Source: Corynebacterium tuberculostearicum SK141 (GTDB lineage Bacteria; Actinomycetota; Actinomycetes; Mycobacteriales; Mycobacteriaceae). Taken from it: a stretch of 64,000 nucleotides of DNA. This document shows positions 33,505 through 42,974 of the stretch, piece by piece. The notes under the pieces are model-generated. The model was not told the origin of the DNA, did no database searches, and saw only the letters and a list, made by a program, of their open reading frames with translations. The stretch spans positions 124,001 through 188,000 of the forward strand of contig NZ_ACVP01000003.1 in the NCBI RefSeq assembly GCF_000175635.1, read 5' to 3'. Each line of letters opens with the position of its first letter. Within the stretch, counting starts at the first letter, position 1. Position numbers and translations under genes: made by a program.

Positions 33505-35268
33505 GTGGCAGTAGAAACCAAAAAGATCTCTAAGGTTCTCGTGGCGAACCGCGGTGAGATCGCCGTTCGCGTGATCCGCGCGGCCCGCGACGCTGGCATT
33601 GCCTCCGTCGCCGTCTACGCCGAGCCAGACGCCAAGGCACCTTTTGCCTCGCTTGCCGACGAAGCCTTTGCCCTCGGCGGCACCACTTCTGCCGAGTCCT
33701 ACCTCGTCTTTGACAAGATTCTGGACGCCGCAGAAAAATCCGGCGCCGATGCCATCCACCCCGGCTATGGCTTCTTGTCTGAAAACGCCGACTTTGCCCA
33801 GGCCGTCATCGACGCCGGTCTGACTTGGATTGGCCCTTCCCCCGAGTCCATCCGTGATTTGGGAGATAAGGTCACCGCGCGGCACATCGCCGAGCGTGCC
33901 GAAGCCCCCATGGCCCCAGGCACCAAGGATCCGGTAGCCGGCGCCGATGAGGTGCAGTCCTTCGCCATGGAATACGGCCTGCCCGTAGCCATCAAGGCTG
34001 CCTTTGGCGGCGGCGGCCGCGGCATGAAGGTGGCCTACTCCGCAGAGGAGATCCCCGAACTTTTTGAATCCGCTACCCGTGAGGCAACCTCCGCCTTCGG
34101 TCGCGGCGAGTGCTTCGTAGAGCGTTACCTGGACCGAGCCCGCCACGTCGAGGCCCAGGTGCTGGCGGATAAGCACGGCAACGTAGTCGTCGTCGGCACG
34201 CGCGATTGCTCCCTGCAGCGCCGCTTCCAAAAGCTGGTCGAAGAAGCCCCGGCCCCTTTCCTCACCGAGGAGCAGCGCGCCTCCATCCACGAGTCCGCCA
34301 AGCGCATCTGCCGCGAGGCCGGTTACTACGGCGCAGGCACCGTGGAATACCTGGTGGGCGCTGATGGCCTCATTTCCTTCCTAGAGGTCAATACCCGCCT
34401 GCAGGTGGAGCACCCAGTTTCCGAGGAAACTACGGGCCTCGATCTCGTGCGCGAGCAATTCCGTATCGCTGAGGGCCACGAGCTCTCGCTCAAGGAAGAC
34501 CCCACCCCGCGTGGCCACGCCTTCGAGTTCCGCATCAACGGCGAGGATGCCGCGGCGAACTTCATGCCAGCCCCTGGCACCATCGTGAAGTACTCCGAGC
34601 CAGCAGGTCCGGGCGTGCGCGTTGATTCCGGCGTCGTCCAGGGCTCCGTTATTGGCGGCCAATTCGATTCCATGCTGGCCAAGCTCATCGTTTGGGGCCC
34701 AGACCGCGAGACCGCGCTGCGTCGCTCCGCCCGCGCCCTGTCCGAGTACACGGTGGAGGGCCTGCCCACCGTTATCCCGTTTGACCAGGCTGTCGTTGCT
34801 GACCCCGCCTTCGCTGCAGAAGACGGCAACTTCCGTGTCTACACCAAGTGGATCGAAGAGGAATGGGATAACCAACTGCCCGCCCACGATGAGTCCACCG
34901 ATGCCGAAGCCGCCGACGCAGAGCCTTCCCAGGTGCACACCGTGGAAATCGACGGCCGCCGCATCGAGGTGGCTCTCCCCGCCTCCTTCGGCGCCAATGG
35001 AACCCCACACAAGAAAAAGAAGCGCAAGGGCTCCGGCGCCAAGGCCGCCGTATCCGGCGATGCCGTTACCTCCCCAATGCAGGGCACGGTCATCAAGGTC
35101 AATGTGGAAGAGGGCCAAGAGGTCGCCGAGGGCGAGGTCCTCCTCGTGCTCGAGGCCATGAAGATGGAAAACCCCGTCAAGGCCCATAAGGCCGGCACCG
35201 TTACCGGCTTGGCCGTGGAAGCAGGCGCTTCTACCACCAAGGGCAGCGTACTGCTGGAAATCAAGTAG
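33505..35268 (+). CDS. accBC: Acyl-CoA carboxylase alpha subunit (biotin carboxylase-BCCP)
   Basis: 587 residues. Residues about 8-455 are biotin carboxylase ([31 protein letters not shown], the ATP-grasp [10 protein letters not shown] loop, [20 protein letters not shown]). A basic linker [11 protein letters not shown] precedes the biotinyl domain, with EAMKMEN and biotin-accepting Lys553. It carboxylates its own biotin for the beta subunits; the 25170 gene is one candidate partner. GTG 33505 follows a strong GGAGG. Stands alone behind a terminator, as a shared alpha subunit should. Confidence 0.95.
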   Translation: MAVETKKISKVLVANRGEIAVRVIRAARDAGIASVAVYAEPDAKAPFASLADEAFALGGTTSAESYLVFDKILDAAEKSGADAIHPGYGFLSENADFAQAVIDAGLTWIGPSPESIRDLGDKVTARHIAERAEAPMAPGTKDPVAGADEVQSFAMEYGLPVAIKAAFGGGGRGMKVAYSAEEIPELFESATREATSAFGRGECFVERYLDRARHVEAQVLADKHGNVVVVGTRDCSLQRRFQKLVEEAPAPFLTEEQRASIHESAKRICREAGYYGAGTVEYLVGADGLISFLEVNTRLQVEHPVSEETTGLDLVREQFRIAEGHELSLKEDPTPRGHAFEFRINGEDAAANFMPAPGTIVKYSEPAGPGVRVDSGVVQGSVIGGQFDSMLAKLIVWGPDRETALRRSARALSEYTVEGLPTVIPFDQAVVADPAFAAEDGNFRVYTKWIEEEWDNQLPAHDESTDAEAADAEPSQVHTVEIDGRRIEVALPASFGANGTPHKKKKRKGSGAKAAVSGDAVTSPMQGTVIKVNVEEGQEVAEGEVLLVLEAMKMENPVKAHKAGTVTGLAVEAGASTTKGSVLLEIK

Positions 35269-35291
35269 CCTACCCCGCTAGCCTTGGAAGA

Positions 35292-35735
35292 ATGACTGAT
35301 TCTTCCCTCGGCGTGCGCTTGGCCAAGGAAGAGGACCGCGACTATCTTGCGGGCCTCTTCCCTTCTTCTATTGCGGACTGGTCCCCCATTGTGGACGGCG
35401 GGGTCATCGCCCTGCCCATGGCCGCCAACGAGGACCCCACCGTTGCTCCCCGCGGCGCCGCGCTCCTGCGCTACTACCCCGCCGCCGACAAGGGCCCAGC
35501 TTTCTTGGGCGATCCCTCGGCGCACCCGCTTGACGACGCCACCTGGCTTACCCCCTTCGACCCCGAAGACATTCCCGAGCTCATCGTCTCCAGCGATGAC
35601 CCCGCCGCCCGCGAGTTGCTTATTGCCAACGCCATCGACCTCGCGGCCGAGCAGACTGCCCCCGGCATCTCTTCCGCTGAGCCCTTGCCCGGATTTGAAG
35701 AGCTCGCACCCGGTAAGTTCTTCCGCCGCTTCTAG
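35292..35735 (+). CDS. Conserved hypothetical protein
   Basis: 147 residues, soluble, acidic, ending PGKFFRRF. I do not recognise a family. Visible are VRLAKEEDRDYLAGLF at the start, a middle rich in Pro/Asp, and LLIANAIDLAAEQTAPG. TAGCCT (35279-35284) lies 7 bases before the ATG, fitting a leaderless transcript just after accBC. Its position behind accBC is the only functional hint. Confidence 0.65.
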   Translation: MTDSSLGVRLAKEEDRDYLAGLFPSSIADWSPIVDGGVIALPMAANEDPTVAPRGAALLRYYPAADKGPAFLGDPSAHPLDDATWLTPFDPEDIPELIVSSDDPAARELLIANAIDLAAEQTAPGISSAEPLPGFEELAPGKFFRRF

Positions 35736-35777
35736 CTCGCCCCTAGCTCCGGCCGCCCTCCTGCTAACCTAGCTACG

Positions 35778-36359
35778 ATGCTGAAAATAGATGCAACTTA
35801 TGGACATTCCACCGCTTTAGGGCGCCTGAATCGCACCTTCGACGCCGGTCGCGTATACGGCTTGAAGGGTCCCAATGGTGCGGGTAAATCTACGCTGCTG
35901 CAGACCTTGAGCGGCGAAATTGCCCCACTCGAGGGCACTGTCTCCATCGACGGTGCCGCCCCCGGCAACGCAGAGGCCGCCGGCTCCGTCATCGCAGTCG
36001 CGGATCCGGTCTTCTTGCCCGACCTCACCGTCGGCGAACACTTCACCCTGCTTTCGCGCCGCTCCGGCGTGGACTTTGCCGAGGTCCATGAGCTCTGGGC
36101 TATCGACGACGCCATCCGGAACTCCGCGGTCAGCGACCTTTCTTCTGGTCAGCGCCAGCGCGTCTACCTCGCCGCCCAGCTCTATCAGCCGGCTAAGGCC
36201 CTGCTTATCGACGAACCCGAGCGCCACCTTGACCACACCTGGACCGCCTTCTTGGCCGAGGAGCTGCGCCACCTCGCCGCCGAGGGCCGTTGTGTAGTGC
36301 TGGCCTCCCACTCCCCGGCCATCTTCGATGCCTGCGACGAGGTGGTGGAAATTTCATGA
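35778..36359 (+). CDS. ABC transporter ATP-binding protein
   Basis: 193 residues, a compact single ATPase domain. Walker A GPNGAGKST near residue 31, signature LSSGQRQRVYLAAQL, Walker B ALLIDEPERHLD, switch His in LASHSP. TAACCT (35765-35770) lies 7 bases before the ATG (leaderless). The stop overlaps the following membrane gene in ATGA, so the two form an ABC exporter or similar. Substrate unknown. Confidence 0.88.
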   Translation: MLKIDATYGHSTALGRLNRTFDAGRVYGLKGPNGAGKSTLLQTLSGEIAPLEGTVSIDGAAPGNAEAAGSVIAVADPVFLPDLTVGEHFTLLSRRSGVDFAEVHELWAIDDAIRNSAVSDLSSGQRQRVYLAAQLYQPAKALLIDEPERHLDHTWTAFLAEELRHLAAEGRCVVLASHSPAIFDACDEVVEIS

Positions 36360-37378
36360 AACTTCTATCCCACGCCTCCTCAGCCATCTATTACGCCTTT
36401 ATAGCGGCGCTCATTGCGAGCGTCAGTGTCTACGCTTGGCAGAATGCCGCCGAGGTTTTGCCCTCGCTCGCGCAGCGCACAGCCGCGGCTCTGCCCGCCA
36501 CCGCGACCATCGGCGCTGGGGTCGGCTCCCTCGCCCTCATCGTTCTTCTTGAAGCGCTCTATCCGCTGCGCAGCCTTTCGCTCAGCCGGTGGGTCTATGT
36601 GAATAGGCCGCGGGGGCGTATGCGGGGCGTCGATAAGCTGTCCATTGCCCAGCTCGCCGGCGTGAGCCTCCTCGGCCTCGCCCTGTGTACGTCGCTGCGC
36701 CTTCCGCTCTATGCGGCGATGGCCCTCCCCTTGCTGCGCATAGCGCTCGGCTGGCGTTCCTTCGACCTCGCCTCACTTCTTCGCGCGGGCCGCACCCGTG
36801 CCGTCGGCTCGTCCTCCTTTGGACTGCTGGATTCTGAGGTTTCTGCCGATGCCATTGCCTCCCAGTCGGCGCGCCTGCGCCCCAGCTCGCGCGCCACAAC
36901 ATCGCCCGGCCGTCTCTTTTTCCGACGCCTATACCGCCGCTGGTACATCCCGCTCGGCGCGGTAGCTGTCATCGGCCTCACCCTAGGCCTCGTCCCACAA
37001 CTCGGCAGCCTGGCGCTCATAGGATTCGCTGCCGCATGGACCATCGTCGGCGCCGCCACCGGCCGCGCCGCATCCTTTGGCCGCATCATCGACGGAACCT
37101 GGCCTGACTGGGGTCTTCCATTGACCGCGACAGCCGGTGCCGCCGTTCTCGGTACCACCTTCATCGCCGCCGTGTGGAAGCTGCCTGTACTCGTACTCGC
37201 CGCGTGCTGTTTAGGACTTACCTACGCCTCCTTCAAGCGCTCCCGCCCGGCGCGGGTGACCACCATGAACATCATCGACACCGGTGGCTTCGGTGCTTCG
37301 TTCTCCCCCGAAGTCTTCGGGTACTTCCTGCGCGGTGGCTACGGCATTGCGGCCATAGCTGTAATCCTCTTTTTCTAG
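36356..37378 (+). CDS. ABC transporter membrane protein (putative permease)
   Basis: 340 residues from the ATG overlapping the ATPase stop. About eight hydrophobic segments, grouped at 10-70, 95-125, 195-245 and 255-290, with a polar middle (about 130-185) containing a run of Arg and Ser. No named family recognised; context makes it the permease for the ATPase upstream. A strong terminator (37392-37440) ends the unit. Confidence 0.7.
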   Translation: MKLLSHASSAIYYAFIAALIASVSVYAWQNAAEVLPSLAQRTAAALPATATIGAGVGSLALIVLLEALYPLRSLSLSRWVYVNRPRGRMRGVDKLSIAQLAGVSLLGLALCTSLRLPLYAAMALPLLRIALGWRSFDLASLLRAGRTRAVGSSSFGLLDSEVSADAIASQSARLRPSSRATTSPGRLFFRRLYRRWYIPLGAVAVIGLTLGLVPQLGSLALIGFAAAWTIVGAATGRAASFGRIIDGTWPDWGLPLTATAGAAVLGTTFIAAVWKLPVLVLAACCLGLTYASFKRSRPARVTTMNIIDTGGFGASFSPEVFGYFLRGGYGIAAIAVILFF

Positions 37379-37391
37379 TCGCCCTGCGCTT

Positions 37392-37440
37392 CCCCAGGTA
37401 CGCCACTTCAATAAGTTGCACATACCTGGGGATTTCTTTT
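37392..37440 (+). terminator. Intrinsic terminator after the ABC pair
   Basis: CCCCAGGTA (37392-37400) pairs with TACCTGGGG (37423-37431), followed by ATTTCTTTT. The loop is 22 bases and partly paired. Confidence 0.8.
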
Positions 37441-37443
37441 GAG

Positions 37444-37504
37444 CTTTATTCTGTATTACTTCACATAACACAGTTTGTGTTACTATAAGTAATACAGAAT
37501 AAAG
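37444..37504. promoter_or_regulatory. 61-bp palindrome, likely operator of the GntR regulator
   Basis: The outer arms CTTTATTCTGTATTACTT (37444-37461) and 37487-37504 are 18 bases and perfect. Inner arms TAACACA/TGTGTTA (37466-37472, 37476-37482) share the same centre (37474). A -10-like TACTAT lies at 37481-37486. The site ends 14 bases before the GntR start and suggests cooperative binding of two dimers. Confidence 0.8.
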
Positions 37505-37518
37505 ATTGGAGGTGACAG

Positions 37519-37896
37519 ATGTTCATTAACCTCAACCCCGATTCAGATGTCCCCGTCTTCCAACAAATCCACGATGAATTAGTACTGGCCATAGCTCGCG
37601 GCCAGCTCTCTGATGGCGACAAGCTAGACCCTGTCCGCCGCGTCGCCAAAGACATAGGCATCAACCCAGCCACCGTAAAGAAGGCGTACGACCTCTTGGT
37701 CTCTGACGGCCTCATTGAAACCGCCGGCCGCTCCGGCTCCATCGTCAGACCCGGCGCTCACACCGAGGCTCAGGAAAGACAACTAGCTGAGCAATTAGGC
37801 CGTGTAATCGCGCTCGCTCGCGCCCAAGGCTTTAGCCCAGATGAGCTCCACACCCACCTCAGCTCCACTCTTAAACACTTGGAAGTATCGTCATGA
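37519..37896 (+). CDS. GntR-family regulator, YtrA subfamily
   Basis: 125 residues: a winged helix (PVFQQIHDELVLAIARGQLSDGDKLDPVRRVAKDIGINPATVKKAYDLLVSDGLIETAGRSGSIV) with only a short C-terminal helical tail, the YtrA layout. YtrA-type proteins autoregulate and repress neighbouring transporter or membrane genes. TTGGAGGTG precedes the ATG. Stop and next start overlap (ATGA). The palindrome just upstream is the likely operator. Confidence 0.9.
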   Translation: MFINLNPDSDVPVFQQIHDELVLAIARGQLSDGDKLDPVRRVAKDIGINPATVKKAYDLLVSDGLIETAGRSGSIVRPGAHTEAQERQLAEQLGRVIALARAQGFSPDELHTHLSSTLKHLEVSS

Positions 37897-39017
37897 TTTT
37901 CGCCCTCTTAATGGCCGCCACAACTCTCGCAATTACTTGGATTATGGCCAAAGCCCCCTCCCTTGCCTCGCCCGGCACACCGCTCGGTGTGCGCGTCCCA
38001 AAGGCCTACCTTTCCGATAGTGCAGTTACCTCTGCGCTTGCTGGATACAAGGTCCGTACTTGGGGCTGCGGCATCGCGGCAACAATTCTGTCCCTCTTTG
38101 CCTGGAAGTTGCCACTCCTCGCCGCCGTACCGTCCCTCTTGGTAACGCTCGACGGCTTGTGGGCCTACGTCTCTCAACGCCGCCGCATCATCGCTGCGAA
38201 AAAGGCCGGCGGTTGGTTCGACAACATTGAAACCAACATCGCTGCTCGTGTTTCCACCAACGCCATTGGCACACCCGAATTCGCAGGCATCCCCACGCCG
38301 ACTTTTCCGTGGGTAACAATGCTCGCCTCCCTGTTGTGCATCGCGGCCGGTGCCATCATCGTCTCTTCCCACTGGTCCGATATTCCTGACCCCGTTCCAG
38401 TGCACTGGAATTCTTCCATGGAGGCAGATAATTGGAGCGAAAAGAATATCGGCAGCGTATTTTCTACCTCTTTCATCGCCTTAGGAATGCTCTTGCTTTT
38501 CGCCGTCATCTGCTCTTGTATCGCACATAGTGAGGTATTCCCACGTTCAGAACGCAGCATTAAAGCTCGACTGCGCAACGAGGCCAACCTCGCCTTCACA
38601 AACACCGGAATGGGAGTTCTCACCCTGCTCATGTGTGTGGGCATGGCCTTCATGCAAGTAACCGGCCCTGTACCGCAATTTCAACGGTTCAATGGAGCCG
38701 CCATTATCACGATGTTGGTTCTTACCATCGGTGGCAGCATCGGACTGGTTGCGTTACTTCTCTACAAACAATCTCAATTATCCGAGCAACTGCGTGGAAT
38801 CCGCTTTCCCGATGAAGACAAAGAATCACCGGACAATGACCATCTCTATAAATGGGGCGTGATGTACTACAACCCAGAGGATCCGGCGGTACTAGTGGAT
38901 AAGCGCTTCGGCACCGGCATGTCGTTTAATTTCGCCCGCTGGCAGGCCAAGGCATTCCTCGCCATCGCGCTTCTGGTTCTGGTCGGCTCGATAGCGCTGC
39001 CTTTACTACTGGGCTGA
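37893..39017 (+). CDS. DUF1648/DUF5808 membrane protein
   Basis: 374 residues, about eight membrane segments. The DUF1648 signature is visible (WSDIPDPVPVHWN near residue 165) and a C-terminal DUF5808-type motif (LYKWGVMYYNPEDPAVLVDKRFGTGMSFNFA). Such proteins often follow YtrA-type regulators in Gram-positives; related SdpI-like proteins give immunity to toxic peptides, so a role in envelope stress or peptide immunity is possible. Function not established. Coupled to the regulator by ATGA. Confidence 0.8.
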   Translation: MIFALLMAATTLAITWIMAKAPSLASPGTPLGVRVPKAYLSDSAVTSALAGYKVRTWGCGIAATILSLFAWKLPLLAAVPSLLVTLDGLWAYVSQRRRIIAAKKAGGWFDNIETNIAARVSTNAIGTPEFAGIPTPTFPWVTMLASLLCIAAGAIIVSSHWSDIPDPVPVHWNSSMEADNWSEKNIGSVFSTSFIALGMLLLFAVICSCIAHSEVFPRSERSIKARLRNEANLAFTNTGMGVLTLLMCVGMAFMQVTGPVPQFQRFNGAAIITMLVLTIGGSIGLVALLLYKQSQLSEQLRGIRFPDEDKESPDNDHLYKWGVMYYNPEDPAVLVDKRFGTGMSFNFARWQAKAFLAIALLVLVGSIALPLLLG

Positions 39018-39047
39018 AAATCCTGGCCCTCCACGCTGAATCACGAT

Positions 39048-39105
39048 TTTCGTCCATATAAACCACCAAAACCGTCGACGAAATCGGTGGTTTATATGGA
39101 CGAAA
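39048..39105. repeat. Perfect 20-bp inverted repeat
   Basis: TTTCGTCCATATAAACCACC (39048-39067) is perfectly complementary to 39086-39105 with an 18-base loop. It lies 31 bases after the DUF1648 gene. The long AT-rich stem is unlike the GC-rich terminator next to it (39132-39171), so it may be a dispersed palindromic element. Confidence 0.75.
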
Positions 39106-39131
39106 GTCGCGAAAGCCGCCTGCAGACAGCA

Positions 39132-39171
39132 CAGCGCCCCGCTTCCTAGAGGTTTAGGAAGCGGGGCGCTG
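39132..39171. terminator. Hairpin terminator of pyc
   Basis: CAGCGCCCCGCTTCCTA (39132-39148) pairs perfectly with 39155-39171 (17 bp, loop GAGGTT). It lies 12 bases past the pyc stop on the minus strand, and faces the DUF1648 gene from the other side. No T-run is present. Confidence 0.75.
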
Positions 39172-39182
39172 GCGTGCGTCAG

Positions 39183-42100
39183 TTAGTTGATGACGGCGAT
39201 GAGGTCGCCGCCTTCCACCTTGGTGGCCTGGCCGATGGCCACGCGCTCGACCACACCATCCTTGGTGGCGGAGATGGAGGCTTCCATCTTCATTGCTTCG
39301 ATGACGGCGATTTGGTCGCCGGCCTTAACCTCGTCGCCAGGCTTGGCGGTGGGGTTGACCACGCCGGCGAATGGTGCGGCGACGTGTCCCTCGTTGGAGG
39401 GGTCGGCCTTTTCTACGGTAGCGACCGTGGATTCGGCGTTCTCATCGCGGACCTTCATCGGGCGAATCTGGCCGTTGACGTTGAGAACCACGTTGCGCAT
39501 GCCCTTTTCGTCCGGCTCACCCACGGCGTCGAGACGCACCACGACCTGCTTGAGGTCGGCGCGATCGGTGGAGTCCTCTGGGAAGTAGTGGACGACCTTT
39601 TCTTCGCCTTCGGTAAGACCGTAGAAGAAGGTGGTATCCGTCAGCGCCTCAGTGTTGCCGTACTTGCGGCGGAACTCGTTGAATTCCTCGAACTGCTTCG
39701 GGAATAGCAGGCGGTTCAGGCTGGCGCGGCGCTCATCGGAATTATCGGATTCCAGATGCGGCTGTTCTTCCGCAGGAACCTCGCTCACCTTGGCGCCGGT
39801 TTCCTCCCGGCCATCGAGTACCTTATCGCGCAGCTCCGGCCAACCGCCCGGAGGAGTACCGAGCTGGCCGCGGAGGAACTGGTTGACCGAGTCCGGAATA
39901 TCGAACTTGGTGGGGTTGGCAGCGAAGTCCGCAGGGTCGACGCCTGCACCGACAAGATGAAGGGCGAGGTCGCCCACGACCTTGGAGGATGGGGTGACCT
40001 TGGTCGGACGGCCCAGCATCTCATTGACTGCTGCGTAGGTGTCCTCGATGACCTCGAAGCGGTCCGCCAAGCCAAGGGCATCGGCTTGGGCACGCAGGTT
40101 GGACAGCTGGCCGCCTGGAATCTCGTGCTTGTACACGCGACCGGTCGGGCCAGGGATACCGTTTTCAAACGGGGCGTAGAGCTGACGCACAGCCTCCCAG
40201 TAGGGCTCGAGATCGGATACGGCCTGCAGGTCGATGCCGGTATCGCGCTTGGACTGAGAGAATGCTGCAATAAGAGCGGACAGCGACGGCTGCGAGGTGG
40301 TACCAGCCAGCGGCGCGGAGGCGCCGTCGACGATGTCGGCACCGGACAAGGCGGCCGCATAGTAGGTTGCCATCTGGCCGCCCGCGGTATCGTGCGTGTG
40401 CACGTGCACCGGCAGGTCGAATTCCTTGCGCAGCGCCATAACCAGCTTGGAAGCAGCCTCAGGGCGGAGCAGACCAGCCATATCCTTGATGGCAAGGATA
40501 TGGGCTCCGGACTCTACAATCTGCTCGGCCAGCTTGAGGTAGTAATCCAGCGTGTACAGGTTCTCGCTCGGAGAGGAAAGGTCACCGGAGTACGCCATGG
40601 CCACCTCAGCAACGGTGGTATTGGTCTCGAGGACGGCATCGATGGCGGGGCGCATCTGGGAGACGTCGTTAAGTGCATCGAAAATACGGAAGACGTCCAC
40701 GCCGGACTTGGCTGCTTCCTGGACAAAGCCGCGGCAGACCGAGTCTGGGTACGGGGTATAGCCCACGGTATTGCGTCCGCGCAGGAGCATCTGGATGTTC
40801 TGGTTCGGCATAGCCTCGCGCAGCATATCCAGGCGGACCCAAGGGTCCTCGTGGAGGAAGCGCATGGCGACGTCATAAGTCGCACCACCCCAAGCCTCGA
40901 CCGAGAACAGGTTCGGGGTCATGCGGGCTACGGCTTCGGCTGCAGAAACCAGGGCGGTACTACGCACGCGGGTAGCAAGCAGGGACTGGTGAGCGTCGCG
41001 GAAGGTGGTATCCGTAACCATCAGCGCATTCTGCTGGCGGATCTTCTCCGCCCACTTTTGCGGGCCAAACTCGAGCAGGTCATCGCGGGAACCGCGCGGG
41101 AGCGGCTCGGAAAGGTCCAGCTCAGGGAGCTTATCAAACGGACGCAGAGCCGTCGGACGCTTACCGTTGGGCTTATTAACGGTGGTCTCTGCGATGTACT
41201 CGAGGATGCGACCAGATTCGTCGACTGCCGGCGGAGCCTTGAGCAGGTGCGGGTGTGCGTTGATGAATCCGGTGTCCACGCGGGTCTGAGTGAAGTCCGG
41301 TTCGCGCAGCAGGGCGCGCAGGAAGCCGATATTGGTGGCCACGCCGGAGACGGTGAACTCGTTGAGCGCACGCTGGGCGCGCTGCACGGCCTGCTCGAAA
41401 GTGACTCCACGGCAGGTCATCTTCACCAGCAGAGAGTCGAAGTTGGGCGAAACCTCTGCGCCCACGGAAGTTGCACCGTCCAGGCGCACGCCGGCGCCGC
41501 CCGGCGAACGATACGCGGTCAGCGTGCCGGTATCGGGACGGAAGCCGTTATTCGGGTCCTCGGTGGTGATGCGACACTGCAGGGCAGAACCGGTGATGGA
41601 AATCTTGTCTTGGGCGAGGTGAATATCTTCCAGCGATGCGCCGGCCGCGATATTCATCTGGGCCTTGACGATGTCTACGCCGGTGATTTCCTCGGTCACG
41701 GTGTGCTCCACCTGCACACGCGGGTTCATCTCGATGAAGACGTGATTGCCGCGCTCATCGACGAGGAATTCCACGGTGCCCGCACCCTCGTAATTGATGT
41801 GCTCACAGAACTTCACCGCATCCTGGCAAATGCGGTCACGCAGCTCAGAATCCAGCGACGGAGCCGGCGCAATCTCTACCACCTTCTGGTGGCGGCGCTG
41901 CACCGAACAGTCGCGCTCGAAGAGGTGCACCACGTTGCCCTGGCTATCGGCGAGAATCTGCACCTCGATGTGCTGCGGGTTGATGACCGCGGTTTCCAGG
42001 TACACGCTGCCGTCACCGAACGCCGCCTCCGCCTCGCGCGAAGCCTCGGCCGCCTTTTCGCGCAGCTGATCCTCGGATTCCACGAAGCGCATGCCACGCC

Positions 42101-42614
42101 CGCCGCCACCGGCGACAGCCTTAACGAATACGGGGAAGTTAAAGTCCTTGGAGTATTCCACCAGCTTATCGACGTCCGTCGATGGCTCCGAGTCCTGCAA
42201 CGTCGGCAGCCCAGCTTCCTTCGCCGCACTAACTGCCGCAGCCTTATCACCGGTCAGGTCCAACGTGCTTGGGGTCGGACCAATGAACTTAATGCCATTG
42301 TCCTCACACGCACGAGCAAGATCCGCGCGCTCCGAAAGGAATCCGTAGCCGGGGTAAATGGCATCCGCTTCGGCCTTCTTGGCGGCGCGGATAATCTCAT
42401 CAATGTCCAAATATGCCTTGACCGGCTGCCCCTCGGCGCCGATGCGGACGGCCTCATCCGCGAAGGCGCGGTGGAAGGAGTTTCGGTCTTCGCGAGGATA
42501 GACCGCGACGGTCTTTGCCCCGGTCTCAAAGGCAGCACGGAATGCACGCACGGCGATTTCGCCGCGGTTGGCTACCAGAATCTTTTTGAACGATGGAAGC
42601 GCGGGATTAGCCAC
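39183..42614 (-). CDS. pyc: Pyruvate carboxylase
   Basis: 1143 residues, very close to the C. glutamicum enzyme (about 1140). Carboxylates pyruvate to oxaloacetate (anaplerosis). Order: biotin carboxylase ([44 protein letters not shown]), carboxyltransferase (DTTFRDAHQSLLATRVR, EAWGGATYDVAMRFL, VHVHTHDTAGGQ), and the C-terminal biotinyl domain EAMKMEA with Lys1109. GTG 42614 is chosen over the longer frame to 42656 because AAAGGAAC lies 8 bases before it. Divergent from a GntR-ABC module. Confidence 0.97.
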   Translation of the reverse strand: MANPALPSFKKILVANRGEIAVRAFRAAFETGAKTVAVYPREDRNSFHRAFADEAVRIGAEGQPVKAYLDIDEIIRAAKKAEADAIYPGYGFLSERADLARACEDNGIKFIGPTPSTLDLTGDKAAAVSAAKEAGLPTLQDSEPSTDVDKLVEYSKDFNFPVFVKAVAGGGGRGMRFVESEDQLREKAAEASREAEAAFGDGSVYLETAVINPQHIEVQILADSQGNVVHLFERDCSVQRRHQKVVEIAPAPSLDSELRDRICQDAVKFCEHINYEGAGTVEFLVDERGNHVFIEMNPRVQVEHTVTEEITGVDIVKAQMNIAAGASLEDIHLAQDKISITGSALQCRITTEDPNNGFRPDTGTLTAYRSPGGAGVRLDGATSVGAEVSPNFDSLLVKMTCRGVTFEQAVQRAQRALNEFTVSGVATNIGFLRALLREPDFTQTRVDTGFINAHPHLLKAPPAVDESGRILEYIAETTVNKPNGKRPTALRPFDKLPELDLSEPLPRGSRDDLLEFGPQKWAEKIRQQNALMVTDTTFRDAHQSLLATRVRSTALVSAAEAVARMTPNLFSVEAWGGATYDVAMRFLHEDPWVRLDMLREAMPNQNIQMLLRGRNTVGYTPYPDSVCRGFVQEAAKSGVDVFRIFDALNDVSQMRPAIDAVLETNTTVAEVAMAYSGDLSSPSENLYTLDYYLKLAEQIVESGAHILAIKDMAGLLRPEAASKLVMALRKEFDLPVHVHTHDTAGGQMATYYAAALSGADIVDGASAPLAGTTSQPSLSALIAAFSQSKRDTGIDLQAVSDLEPYWEAVRQLYAPFENGIPGPTGRVYKHEIPGGQLSNLRAQADALGLADRFEVIEDTYAAVNEMLGRPTKVTPSSKVVGDLALHLVGAGVDPADFAANPTKFDIPDSVNQFLRGQLGTPPGGWPELRDKVLDGREETGAKVSEVPAEEQPHLESDNSDERRASLNRLLFPKQFEEFNEFRRKYGNTEALTDTTFFYGLTEGEEKVVHYFPEDSTDRADLKQVVVRLDAVGEPDEKGMRNVVLNVNGQIRPMKVRDENAESTVATVEKADPSNEGHVAAPFAGVVNPTAKPGDEVKAGDQIAVIEAMKMEASISATKDGVVERVAIGQATKVEGGDLIAVIN

Positions 42615-42974
42615 TTCGGTGTTCCTTTCAACTCGGAAGGTACTGCGATACAGCACCTCCTCTTGGGTGATCCGTATCTCAGTTTAGAGATCGAAACCTT
42701 TCTTGTCTGCCCATTTTCAAGCGGATTTTGCCACACTATCCAGCACTTAACCCGTTGCAAGGGAAATTTCTGCCGCCCGACCAGTAATAACAGGGTTAGC
42801 CGGTCTGTAAATCCTGCAAATTTCTACCTCAACAAAATATGCAGCGGGGACACCTGCGTGCCCAAGTAAACCGTTGTTGACCGAACGCCTTCCCGGCTAT
42901 ATGGTTACCCACATAGGTGGTAAACCCATACACCACGGAAGGAATCATATGCCGCATGTACGAGAGGCCGCACC
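42615..42974. promoter_or_regulatory. Divergent pyc / GntR-ABC control region
   Basis: 360 bases without a gene. On the plus strand TTGACC (42877-42882) and TATGGT (42900-42905), 17 bases apart, form a good promoter for the GntR-ABC genes. An imperfect inverted repeat, GGTTACCCACATAGGTGGTAA plus flanks at about 42901-42930, overlaps the -10 end and is the likely operator of the downstream regulator. For pyc only a weak TAAACT box (near 42680-42690, minus strand) is seen. Confidence 0.6.

Noticed and set aside
42615-42656. Longer pyc start in the upstream frame
   Set aside because: GTG 42614 has AAAGGAAC at proper distance and the added residues do not resemble pyruvate carboxylase.
39756-42869. 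1037-codon open frame on the plus strand opposite pyc
   Set aside because: It is the antisense shadow of a GC-rich gene: His/Gly/Arg-rich, no domains, no Shine-Dalgarno, and fully covered by the well-conserved pyruvate carboxylase.
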